From Amycolatopsis saalfeldensis (GTDB lineage: Bacteria; Actinomycetota; Actinomycetes; Mycobacteriales; Pseudonocardiaceae): a stretch of DNA of 64,000 bases. Location: contig NZ_FOEF01000021.1 of NCBI RefSeq assembly GCF_900110575.1, positions 121,337-185,336 of the forward strand, in the 5' to 3' direction. The notes beneath the pieces are model-generated. The model saw only the letters and a program-made list of their open reading frames with translations. It was not told the DNA's origin and did no database searches. Shown here one piece after another: positions 56,990 through 64,000 of the stretch; within the stretch, counting starts at the first letter, position 1; every line of letters begins with the position of its first letter. The position numbers and the translations under genes are program-made.

Positions 56990-57427
56990 TCAGACGGTCT
57001 CGAGCTCCCCCGCCGGGATCCGCGCTTCGCGCTTGCGCCAGAACAGCACGTGGTCCAGCGAAAGCCGCCCGCCGTTGAAGCCCAGCGCGAGCGCGGCCAG
57101 GCCGAGCACCAGCACCAGCTCGTAGCCGCCGTTGCCGGTCAGGCCGTTCTGCGCGTGCACGGAGATCAGCGCGCCGGCCATGTCCACCGCGTAACCGATC
57201 GCGATCAGCGGCAGCAGGAAGCCCGCGACGAACGCGACGGATCCGAGGACCTCCAGCACGATGACGAAAACCGCCGCGACGGTCGGCAGCGGGATGCCCA
57301 CGTGGTCGAACATGGTCGCGGTGGCGCTCACCCCGCCGTCCCACTTCTGCAAGCCATGGGCGAAGAACACCACGGCGACGCCGATCCGGCCGAGCAGCAG
57401 CGCGACGTCCTTGACTCGAGCGAACAT
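56990..57427 (-). CDS. DoxX-family membrane protein
   Basis: A 145-residue protein with four transmembrane helices. The DoxX signature is GRIGVAVVFFAHGLQKW at the first helix, and FVIVLEVLGSVAFVAGFLLP follows. DoxX proteins take part in thiol/redox stress complexes or carry quinone-linked oxidation in some bacteria; this one's role is not known. The ATG at 57427 has GGAG about seven bases upstream. It is transcribed away from the ribosomal-protection pseudogene. Confidence 0.85.
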   Translation of the reverse strand: MFARVKDVALLLGRIGVAVVFFAHGLQKWDGGVSATATMFDHVGIPLPTVAAVFVIVLEVLGSVAFVAGFLLPLIAIGYAVDMAGALISVHAQNGLTGNGGYELVLVLGLAALALGFNGGRLSLDHVLFWRKREARIPAGELETV

Positions 57428-57619
57428 AAGGTCTCCAGCTCCCCGATGGGTGAAAGTTCAACGTACTGAGCCCACGGTAGGGCACCTGTCGGCGATCACC
57501 GGGCTTCGGCGAGTGATCGACAGGAAACCGACAGGCACCATCGTTAACTCGCTGTACGCGCCCAGGCCCCGAGCAGTACCGTGCCGACGCCTGGTCAACC
57601 CCACCGCGAGGAGCCCCCG

Positions 57620-57733
57620 ATGCGCCGACAGTCCGACCGACCCCAGTTCGGCCTGTCCACCGCATCCCTCGAGGACCTCGTCACCCATGACCACCCTGAC
57701 CATCGGAACTCTCGCGCATGTCGACGCCGGTAA
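57620..57733 (+). CDS. Possible leader ORF ahead of the ribosomal-protection gene
   Basis: A 37-codon frame (MRRQSDRPQFGLSTASLEDL onward, ending CRRR) with a strong GAGGAG site. It overlaps the first 47 bases of the pseudogene in another frame. Ribosomal-protection genes of the tet(M) type are often governed by a translated leader peptide, which is why it is listed; it may equally be chance. No similarity to a known leader is recognised. Confidence 0.25.
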   Translation: MRRQSDRPQFGLSTASLEDLVTHDHPDHRNSRACRRR

Positions 57734-58878
57734 AACCAGCCTGACCAAGCGCCTGCTCTTCGAAGCGGGCGTGATCGGCCACCTCGGCAGTGTCGACGGC
57801 GGCGACACCCAGACCGACTCGCCGGAGCTGGAACGCCGTCGCGGCATCACCATCAAATCCGCCGTCGTCGCGCAGACCCGCGTCCTGATGCGCACGCTAA
57901 CCCGGCTCGGCCTGCCCGTGCTGGTGTTCGTGAACAAGATCGACCGGATGGGCGCGCAGGAGGGCCAGCTGCTTGATGCCCTGCGCGCGAAACTCTCGCC
58001 GCGGTGCGTCGCGCTCAGCACGGTGACCGGGCTCGGCGATCACTGGCGCCGGCGTCGGCGAACTCGTCACGGCCGTGCGTGACCTGTTCCCGGCCCGCGC
58101 CCGCGACGGCGCCGGGCCGTTGGACGCCACGGTGTTCAAGATCGAACGCGGCCGCGCGTCGGCAGTGCGCGTGTACGAACACGGCGCGACTCCGCTCGAA
58201 GGCACGGCGCTGGCCGGTGACGTCGCACGGGTGTGGGGCCTGAAGGACGTCCACATCGGCGATCAGCTCGGCTCACCCGAACGCCTACCCGCTCAAGGGT
58301 TCTTCGCGCCGCCCAGCGTCGAGCTGTACACGGCGCTGGAACGACTGTCCGAACAGGACCCGTTCATCGGCATCCGGCGGCGCGGGCACGAGGTTTCCGT
58401 GCGGCTCTACGGCGAAGTGCAGAAGGAGGTCGTCCGCTCGACGCTGGCGGAGGAGTTCGGCGTGGACGTCCGGTTCGAAGAATCACGGACGCTGTACGTC
58501 GAACGGCTCTCCGGAACCGGCGCCTCTGTGCAACACCCGGCGCCGGACGAACGGGTCTACTTCTGGGCGACGGCGGGCGATTTCCGCGGGATGACGCAAC
58601 TCGTGCTGCGGGAGGTCGTGCGCCGAGCCGGGACCCGCGTCCACGAACCCGTGAACACCTTCGAGGCCGAGGTCCCCACCGCCGCGGTGAGTGCGGTGCT
58701 GCGCAAGCTCGTGGAACTACGCGCGGTGCCGGGCGAGCCGGTTGCCCGCGGCTCAGTGTGCACTGTGGACGGAACCATCCCGGCCGCCTCGGTGCACGAG
58801 CTGGAGCAGGCGCTGCCCGCGCTGACGCAGGGCGAGGGGGTGTTCTTCAGCGAGTTCGGCGGGTACCGGCCGCGCTGA
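57687..58878 (+). pseudogene. Decayed tetracycline ribosomal-protection GTPase (OtrA/TetM-like)
   Basis: The 5' part encodes IGTLAHVDAGKTSLTKRLLF (G1) and ERRRGITIKSAVV (G2), then jumps to QTRVLMRTLTRLG and FVNKIDRMG (G4): the G3 motif DTPGH and about 40 residues are missing near 57872. At ~58035 the frame shifts and about 80 residues are gone, restarting at ITGAGVGELVTAVRDLFP. Further in-frame losses follow: between FKIERG and the later part of domain II, and most of domain IV near 58572 (YFWA to TAGDFRGMTQLVL). The end GVFFSEFGGYRPR is shorter than in intact proteins. About 395 of the expected ~640 codons remain. Confidence 0.82.
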
Positions 58879-58885
58879 GCGGGCC

Positions 58886-59311
58886 TCAGACCGGGCGGCG
58901 GCGGGCCGAGTCGAGTTCGGCCCAGCCGCCGTGCCGGGCCAGCAGCGTGAGGACCTGCTCGGCGTGGTTCGCGAACCGGCGCAGGTCGTCGTGGAGGGTG
59001 CGGGCCCGCTCGAAGTCCAGCGGGGCGTGGTCGTCCCACCACAGGCCGATCACGGCGCTCGCGCACAGCACCAGGGCCTGCAGCAACCGGACGAATTCCT
59101 CCGACGGCTCGGTCGTCGCGGCCCGGTAGCCGGTCTCGATGTCGTCACACGCGTCGAGCAGCTCACGCAGCTGGTTGACGGCGTGCGCGGGCGTGCCGTC
59201 CCACGCCGCGCTCGGCCACGCGCGGTCGCTCAGCTCGAGCCAGAGCCGCCAGCCGGCGACCAGCTCGGCGTCGTCACTCGGCTTCCAGGTGTCCGGGACC
59301 GGCCATAACAT
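58886..59311 (-). CDS. Hypothetical protein
   Basis: A 141-residue, mostly helical, acidic protein starting MLWPVPDTWKPSDDAELVAG, with VNQLRELLDACDDIETGYRA and FVRLLQALVLCASAVIGLWW in the middle. It has no signal peptide or convincing membrane segment. I do not recognise a family. The ATG at 59311 is the first plausible start; there is no clear ribosome site. It ends seven bases from the pseudogene on the other strand. Confidence 0.6.
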   Translation of the reverse strand: MLWPVPDTWKPSDDAELVAGWRLWLELSDRAWPSAAWDGTPAHAVNQLRELLDACDDIETGYRAATTEPSEEFVRLLQALVLCASAVIGLWWDDHAPLDFERARTLHDDLRRFANHAEQVLTLLARHGGWAELDSARRRPV

Positions 59312-59450
59312 GGGGTCGACTGTGACATCCGGCGTTCGGAAAGCACAACCGGAAACACCCGCCCGGCCCGAAAATGTTCGCGTTTTTACCCCGGCTTCCC
59401 TGTCCGCTTGCCCTGGCCGCCGGGCACTGGACTCGGCAATACTCACGACG

Positions 59451-59942
59451 GTGATCATCCGTGACGCGAGCGCGGCCGACTGGCCCGCCATCTGGCCGTT
59501 CCTGCACGACATCGTCGCCGCGGGCGAGACCTACCCGCTGCCCCCTGACCTGGGCGAACCCGCCGCGAAACAGCTGTGGCTGCTCACCCCGCCGGGTCGC
59601 ACGGTGGTCGCCGTCGACGATGCCGGGACGGTGCTCGGCTCGGCGAAGATGAACCCCAACCGCGAAGGTCCGGGAGCGCACGTCGCGAGCGCGAGCTTCA
59701 TGGTCGACCCGGCGCAGGCCAGTCAGGGTGTGGGCCGGGCCCTCGGCGAGCACGTGCTGGAGTGGGCCCGCGCCGAGGGCTACCGCGCAATGCAGTTCAA
59801 CAGCGTCGTCGAGACCAACACCCGCGCGGTAGCCCTGTGGAAGTCACTCGGGTTCACCGTGATCGGCACGGTGCCCGAGGCGTTCCGCCACCCGGCCCAC
59901 GGCTACGTGGGACTGCACGTGATGCACCAGTTCCTCAGCTGA
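59451..59942 (+). CDS. GNAT-family N-acetyltransferase
   Basis: A 163-residue acetyltransferase: VIIRDASAADWPAIWPFL, ASFMVDPAQASQGVGRALGE for the acetyl-CoA loop (a Q-x-x-G variant of R/Q-x-x-G-x-G/A), and NTRAVALWKSLGFTVIGTVP. PEAFRHPAHGYVGLHVM resembles the phosphinothricin/amino acid acetyltransferase-like group. The GTG at 59451 lies seven bases after AATACT, again leaderless. It overlaps the convergent lipase gene by eight bases. Confidence 0.83.
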   Translation: MIIRDASAADWPAIWPFLHDIVAAGETYPLPPDLGEPAAKQLWLLTPPGRTVVAVDDAGTVLGSAKMNPNREGPGAHVASASFMVDPAQASQGVGRALGEHVLEWARAEGYRAMQFNSVVETNTRAVALWKSLGFTVIGTVPEAFRHPAHGYVGLHVMHQFLS

Positions 59943-60867
59943 CCACCGGGGGCACGAAGACGCACTGCGGGGTCTTGGCGTGCGCCGGGTCCAGCGCGTT
60001 GAGCACCTCGCGCTCCGCGATCGGGTCATAGGGGATGCCGAGGTGGTCGGTGAAGTCCTGCGCGCAGACGTCCTGCAGCACGATGTTCTTGACGTTCGGC
60101 GCCGGCTTCAGGAACGCGTTGGCGTAAGGCGTGACCACGTCGTCGTACTTCGTCTGGATCACGGTGTAGTCGATGCCCGCCACGGTGTCGCCGCCGGCGT
60201 TCAGGGCGGTCAGGAACGCGGAGCCGGTGGACTGCTCGTTGCACGAGGCGCAGGCGAAGCCGACCAGGTCACGCACCGGCGGGATCGCCTGCACCGCCGT
60301 GAGCAGGCCGAACAGGCTGGTGCCGTAGTTCGACGGCGAGAGGCCGATCAGCTTGCCGATCTTCGAGGCGCCGCCGAGGTACTTGATCCAGTAGCGCGGG
60401 TTCATGCCGCCCTGCGAGTGGCCCACGATGTCCAGCTTCGACGCGCCCGTGGCGGCCAGCACCTTGTCGCCGAACGCCGCGAGCTGCGCCGCGGTGTCCG
60501 CGACCGGGCCGACGGTCTGCAGGAAGCTGCCGGGCGCGCCGCCGAAGTTGCCGGCGAACACGCAGTAACCGGCGTCGGCGAGCACCTGCGAGAGGTTCGC
60601 CCAGTTCTCGTAGGCGTTCGCGGTGGTGCCGTTGGACAACAGGACCGGGTCCGGGTGCTCGGCGCTCGGCTTGCAGTTCCAGTCGTTCGCGCCCGGCGGC
60701 GCGATCGTCGGCTGCAGCACCGAGTACACCGCCGCCGCGATGATGTTCGGCTGCACCGGCCCGGTCGGCTCCTTCACCGCCGCGTCCGCGGTGCCGGTAC
60801 TCAGGGCGAATGCCCCGGCCACGGCCACCAGAACCACCACTCGACGCCCGAAAGCGCGCACGCCCAT
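59935..60867 (-). CDS. Secreted triacylglycerol lipase/esterase
   Basis: A 310-residue secreted alpha/beta hydrolase of the Streptomyces/Propionibacterium lipase class (class 2 lipase). Signal peptide VVVLVAVAGAFALSTGTADA; nucleophile elbow IVGHSQGGMNPRYW; acidic residue probably in the KYDDVVTPY stretch and His in DHLGIPYD. Cysteines in FACASC and others suggest disulfides. ATG 60867 is chosen because GAGAGG is eight bases upstream. It would release fatty acids from external lipids. Confidence 0.88.
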   Translation of the reverse strand: MGVRAFGRRVVVLVAVAGAFALSTGTADAAVKEPTGPVQPNIIAAAVYSVLQPTIAPPGANDWNCKPSAEHPDPVLLSNGTTANAYENWANLSQVLADAGYCVFAGNFGGAPGSFLQTVGPVADTAAQLAAFGDKVLAATGASKLDIVGHSQGGMNPRYWIKYLGGASKIGKLIGLSPSNYGTSLFGLLTAVQAIPPVRDLVGFACASCNEQSTGSAFLTALNAGGDTVAGIDYTVIQTKYDDVVTPYANAFLKPAPNVKNIVLQDVCAQDFTDHLGIPYDPIAEREVLNALDPAHAKTPQCVFVPPVVS

Positions 60868-60955
60868 CCGCTTCACCTCTCTGTGAGCCGATGGTGACCA
60901 GTGTCACCCGACCACTTAACGCGCGAGTAGGTGAAGGGAAACGCCTCGGAGTGAG

Positions 60956-61744
60956 TTACTTTCCGGCCGCGTGCGCCGCGAGGAACTCCTTCAGGTGCGG
61001 GTTGATCTCCGCGGCGTGCGAGAGGCTGAGGAAGTGCGCGCCGTTCACGATCGTGACCAGCGGTTCGGCGTTCGGCAGCGCGGCCACGAGCGACTCGGCC
61101 CGCGCGATCGGGTACTCGCTGTCGGCGCTGCCGTGCAGCACGAGCACGGGAGCGGTGATCTCACCGACGCGCTCGAGCACGCTGTCCCGGCTGATCAACG
61201 TGGTCATGATCCGCTGGAACTGCTCGCCCGTCACCCCACGCCACTTCGCCTTCCACGAAGACGCTTCGTAGTCGCCGAGGCAGAACGTGGCCACGCCGTC
61301 GACCAGCGGCTCCGGTCCGGTCTGCAGCCAGGCCCCGATGAGCTGCCGGTAAACCGCGGCGGTCCCCTCGGCCTCCGGCTCGGCGGACGTGCCCAGCACG
61401 GCGAGCGAGGTGACCCGCTCCGGCGCGAGCAACGCCATCCGCAGCCCGATGAACCCGCCCTGGCTCGTGCCGACGACGGCGGCCCGCTCGACGCCGAGGT
61501 GGTCCATGACGCCGACGACGTCGCGGGCGACGTCCCAGTAGTCGAAGTCCGCGTCGGCCGGCGTGCCGCCCTGGCCTCGCTCGTCGATCGCGATCAGCCG
61601 GTACTCCGCGCCGAACGCCTCGACCTGCGGCTCCCACATGTCGATGTCCATCAGGAAGCTGTGCAGCAGCACGACCGGTGGCCCGTCGCCGCCGTAGTCG
61701 ACGAAGTGGACCGGCTGCCCACCGTTCACGGTCACCGTTGCCAT
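60956..61744 (-). CDS. Alpha/beta hydrolase
   Basis: A 262-residue hydrolase: VVLLHSFLMDIDMWEPQVEA (oxyanion region), IAIDERGQGGTP, nucleophile motif VVGTSQGGFIGLRMA, PVLVLHGSADSEYP for the acid and GAHFLSLSHA for the catalytic His. It resembles 3-oxoadipate enol-lactonase or haloperoxidase-like members, but the true substrate is unknown. It lies 72 bases downstream of the aldo-keto reductase on the same strand. Confidence 0.85.
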   Translation of the reverse strand: MATVTVNGGQPVHFVDYGGDGPPVVLLHSFLMDIDMWEPQVEAFGAEYRLIAIDERGQGGTPADADFDYWDVARDVVGVMDHLGVERAAVVGTSQGGFIGLRMALLAPERVTSLAVLGTSAEPEAEGTAAVYRQLIGAWLQTGPEPLVDGVATFCLGDYEASSWKAKWRGVTGEQFQRIMTTLISRDSVLERVGEITAPVLVLHGSADSEYPIARAESLVAALPNAEPLVTIVNGAHFLSLSHAAEINPHLKEFLAAHAAGK

Positions 61745-61816
61745 CGATACCTCCGTGTTAGACCGGTACGAAACCTTCTCTCACGCGGCTCGCGCTTTGG
61801 CAAGCGGGGCCGGCCG

Positions 61817-62833
61817 CTACCGCCGGCGCAGGCGCTTGTCCAGGATCGCCGGGGTGGGGCTGATGTAGAAATCACCCGAGTGGACGTCGACGCCCGGCGG
61901 GACGATCTCGTCGATCCGGTCCAGCACCTCGTCGTCCAGTTCGACGTCGGCGCCGGCCAGCAGGTCGGCGAGGTGCTCGGGGCGGCGCGGGCCGATCAGC
62001 ACCGACGTCACCGCCGGGTGCGCGCGCACGAACGCGATGGCCAGGCGCGAAAGCGGCAGGCCCGCGTCGGCGGCCACCTTGGTCAACTTCTCGACGGCTT
62101 CGGCCTTCGCCTGGACGCCCGGCCGCGAGAGGTCGAACATCTGCGCGCCGAGGCCCGCGTTGCGGTGCCCGGCGGTCGGGTCGGCGCGGCCGGAGAGCCA
62201 GCCGGAGTTGAGCGGGCCGAACGTCAGCACGCCCAGGCCGTACCGCTGGGCCGTCGGCAGCACGCGGTTCTCGATGCCGCGGGTCAGGATCGAGTAGGGC
62301 GGCTGCTCGGTGCGGAAGCGGTGGTGGCCGCGGCGCTCGGCCGTCCACTGGGCCTCGACGGTCTCCTCAGGCGAGAAGAACGAGCTGCCGATCGCGCGTA
62401 CCTTGCCCTCGCGCACGAGGTCCGACAGCGCGCCGAGCGTCTCGTCGATCGGGGTTTCGTGGTCCGGGCGGTGCATCTGGTAGAGGTCGATGTGGTCGGT
62501 GCCGAGGCGGCGCAGGCTGGCCTCCGCCGCGCGTTTGACCCAGCGGGGCGAGCCGCCGCGGTGGTTGGGGTCCTCGCCCATGGGGAGCCCGAACTTGGTG
62601 GCCAGCACCACGTCGTCACGGCGTCCCTTGAGCGCCTTGCCGACGATCACCTCCGACTCGCCGCCCGAGTAGACGTCGGCGGTGTCGACGAAGTTGAGGC
62701 CGGCGTCCAGCGCCGTGTGGATCATGCGGACCGACTCGTAGTGGTCGGTGTTGCCCATGGCGCCGAACATCATCGTGCCGAGCGCGTACTCGCTGACGGA
62801 AATGCCCGTGCCGCCGAGAATCCTGCGTTTCAT
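61817..62833 (-). CDS. Aldo/keto reductase
   Basis: A 338-residue NADPH-dependent reductase with the usual (beta/alpha)8 signatures: TGISVSEYALGTMMFGAMG, FVDTADVYSGGESE with catalytic Asp and Tyr, VLATKFGLPMG with the Lys, LYQMHRPDHETP with the His, and VLIGPRRPEHLADLL for cofactor binding. It is of the YghZ/AKR12-like group. The ATG at 62833 follows GGGAAGGG. Divergent to an XRE regulator that may control it. Confidence 0.9.
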   Translation of the reverse strand: MKRRILGGTGISVSEYALGTMMFGAMGNTDHYESVRMIHTALDAGLNFVDTADVYSGGESEVIVGKALKGRRDDVVLATKFGLPMGEDPNHRGGSPRWVKRAAEASLRRLGTDHIDLYQMHRPDHETPIDETLGALSDLVREGKVRAIGSSFFSPEETVEAQWTAERRGHHRFRTEQPPYSILTRGIENRVLPTAQRYGLGVLTFGPLNSGWLSGRADPTAGHRNAGLGAQMFDLSRPGVQAKAEAVEKLTKVAADAGLPLSRLAIAFVRAHPAVTSVLIGPRRPEHLADLLAGADVELDDEVLDRIDEIVPPGVDVHSGDFYISPTPAILDKRLRRR

Positions 62834-62967
62834 CGCTGCCCTTCCCTGGTCGCTGGATTCAGCCAAGCACCGGTGGGCGATGGGTTGGGAGAGCCGCCCG
62901 TACCGGGGGTCCGGCAAACCCCCTTTCGTGGTTACGACCGGGCGTGATCTCGCTCTACGCTGGATTC

Positions 62968-63819
62968 ATGAGCGAGCCGAACGCGGACCTGCGGGAGTTC
63001 CTGCGCTCGCGCCGGGCGAAGGTCACCCCCGAGGAGGCGGGCCTGCCGCCGTACCCCGGCGCGCGGCGCGTCCCGGGCCTGCGGCGCGAGGAGGTCGCCC
63101 AGCTCGCGGGCGTCAGCGTCGACTACTACGTGCGCCTGGAGCGCGGCCGCAACCTGAACGTCTCGGAGTCGGTGCTGGACGCCGTCGCGCGGGCGCTGCG
63201 GCTGAACGAACTGGAGCGCTCGCACCTGTTCACCCTCGCGAAGCCCCGCCGTGGCCGTCCGCGTGCCCTGCCGCCGCAGCGCGTCCGCCCCGGCCTGCGG
63301 CTGGTGCTGGACAGCCTCACGGAGGTGCCGGCGCTGGTCCTGGGCCGCCGGATGGACGTGCTGGCCGCCAACCGCCTGGCCCGCGCCCTGTACACGGATT
63401 TCGACGCCCTACCCGCGCGCTCCCGCAACATGGCCCGCCTGATCTTCCTGGACGACGCCATGCGCGCGGTGTACGCGGACTGGGAAGGCGCCGCGCGCGG
63501 CATCGTCGCGTCCCTGCACCTCTACGCCGGCCGCAACCCGCACGACCCGGCATTGGCGGACCTAGTCGGCGAACTCTCCGTGCGAGACCAGGACTTCCGC
63601 CACTGGTGGGCCGACCACGACGTCTTCGAACGCACCCACGGCGTCAAGCACCTCCACCACCCCCTCGTCGGCGAGCTCGTCTTGGGCTACGAGGCCTTCA
63701 CCCCCGCCGACGACCCGGAGCAAACCCTCGGCATCTCGACCGTCGAACCGGGGTCGCCTTCGGAGGAACGCCTGCGTTTGCTGGGCAGTTGGACGGAACC
63801 GGCCACTTCGGACAGTTGA
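62968..63819 (+). CDS. XRE-family regulator with MmyB-like ligand domain
   Basis: A 283-residue regulator. The helix-turn-helix reads LRREEVAQLAGVSVDYYVRL, preceded by the family pattern LREFLRSRRAKVTPEEAGLP and followed by ARALRLNELERSHLFTLA. The C-terminal MmyB-like domain (from ~100) is known in relatives to bind fatty acid or acyl ligands. The ATG at 62968 has no ribosome site; TACGCT ends six bases upstream, suggesting a leaderless transcript. Control of the divergent aldo-keto reductase is inferred. Confidence 0.88.
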   Translation: MSEPNADLREFLRSRRAKVTPEEAGLPPYPGARRVPGLRREEVAQLAGVSVDYYVRLERGRNLNVSESVLDAVARALRLNELERSHLFTLAKPRRGRPRALPPQRVRPGLRLVLDSLTEVPALVLGRRMDVLAANRLARALYTDFDALPARSRNMARLIFLDDAMRAVYADWEGAARGIVASLHLYAGRNPHDPALADLVGELSVRDQDFRHWWADHDVFERTHGVKHLHHPLVGELVLGYEAFTPADDPEQTLGISTVEPGSPSEERLRLLGSWTEPATSDS

Positions 63820-63829
63820 GTTCGCCCGG

Positions 63830-64000
63830 CTATGCCCCCTTCAGCTGCGCGATCATGGCCTCGCCGACCTCTTGCGCCTTCGGGCACGGATTCGTCTTCA
63901 TCGACCCGGCACCGATGTTCGTGACCACGGACCAGGCCAGCTGATCAGTGACCCCGACCCACAACGTGCAACTACCCGATGCGCGCCCGTCCTGCGTGTC
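63830..64000 (-). CDS. DUF3558-like lipoprotein, C-terminal part, runs off the window edge
   Basis: The last 56 codons read DTQDGRASGSCTLWVGVTDQ, then a segment ending TNPCPKAQEVGEAMIAQL, and KGA before the TAG stop. The Cys pattern and CPKAxxVxxxMIxxL tail are as in DUF3558 actinobacterial lipoproteins. The signal peptide and lipobox would lie outside the window. Family assignment from this fragment is reasonable but not certain. Confidence 0.55.
   Translation of the reverse strand, partial: DTQDGRASGSCTLWVGVTDQLAWSVVTNIGAGSMKTNPCPKAQEVGEAMIAQLKGA

Noticed and set aside
1..64000. Search by eye for tRNA, rRNA, riboswitch, IS element, phage and att sites
   Set aside because: No CCA-ended cloverleaf, transposase, integrase or long terminal repeats were seen; structured RNAs without strong sequence motifs could still have been missed.

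Overview
The window looks like chromosome from a high-GC actinomycete of the Pseudonocardiales, most likely Amycolatopsis or a close relative. The signs are very high third-position GC, many GTG and TTG starts, leaderless promoters, coenzyme F420 genes, a rhamnose/arabinogalactan-linker gene set, and gene order shared with mycobacteria. From memory, one end matches the M. tuberculosis Rv1177-Rv1222 neighbourhood (fdxC, dapC, dapD/dapE, LOG, gpgS, tagA, DUF3117, methyltransferase, sigE-rseA). The 35-57 kb part matches Rv3261-Rv3268 (fbiA, fbiB, manB, wbbL, rmlD, LCP, TIGR03089). No rRNA, tRNA, IS element, phage or CRISPR array was seen.

Layout. 1-6.5 kb: sigE with its anti-sigma partner and divergent methyltransferase, an MFS/LysR divergent pair, leucyl aminopeptidase, DUF3117 and a PaaG-like crotonase. 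6.5-8.9 kb: an overlapping minus-strand operon padR, HAAS membrane protein, DivIVA-like protein, SRPBCC protein, tagA. 9-14.3 kb: cydABDC, with a CydA that lacks the quinol-binding loop. 14.3-15.9 kb: gpgS and a PlsC acyltransferase. 16.2-21.8 kb: a compact specialised-metabolism locus (A-T-TE NRPS, coupled P450, methyltransferase, EamA exporter), with decayed copies of the P450 3' end just downstream of it. 22-23.3 kb: two LOG proteins. 23.7-27.4 kb: a secreted M4/M28 fusion protease and a GH18 chitinase behind a DasR-like operator. 27.4-34.7 kb: lysine/diaminopimelate genes dapE, dapD and dapC with ferredoxin fdxC, plus a CHAD protein behind PHO-box-like repeats and a TetR/FAD-monooxygenase pair.

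35-38.7 kb: GNAT-fbiA-fbiB-NUDIX, a translationally coupled F420 operon. 38.7-40.1 kb: small membrane proteins, including two with Pro/Tyr-rich repeat tails. 40-53 kb: cell-envelope sugar genes (manB-like pyrophosphorylase, WbbL, five further glycosyltransferases in two divergent operons, rmlD, rmlB). 53-57 kb: two LCP ligases, a TIGR03089 protein and DoxX. 57.7-58.9 kb: a deletion-riddled relative of tetracycline ribosomal-protection GTPases. 58.9-64 kb: GNAT, secreted lipase, alpha/beta hydrolase, aldo-keto reductase, XRE regulator and the 3' end of a DUF3558-like gene.

The envelope genes plausibly act together: nucleotide sugar supply (ManB, RmlB, RmlD), lipid-linked assembly (WbbL and the other transferases) and attachment to peptidoglycan (LCP). 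The least ordinary items are the Q-loop-less CydA, the A-T-TE/P450 cassette with the vestigial P450 tail, the shrunken ribosomal-protection gene, and a pair of divergent glycosyltransferase operons that appear to share one -10 box.
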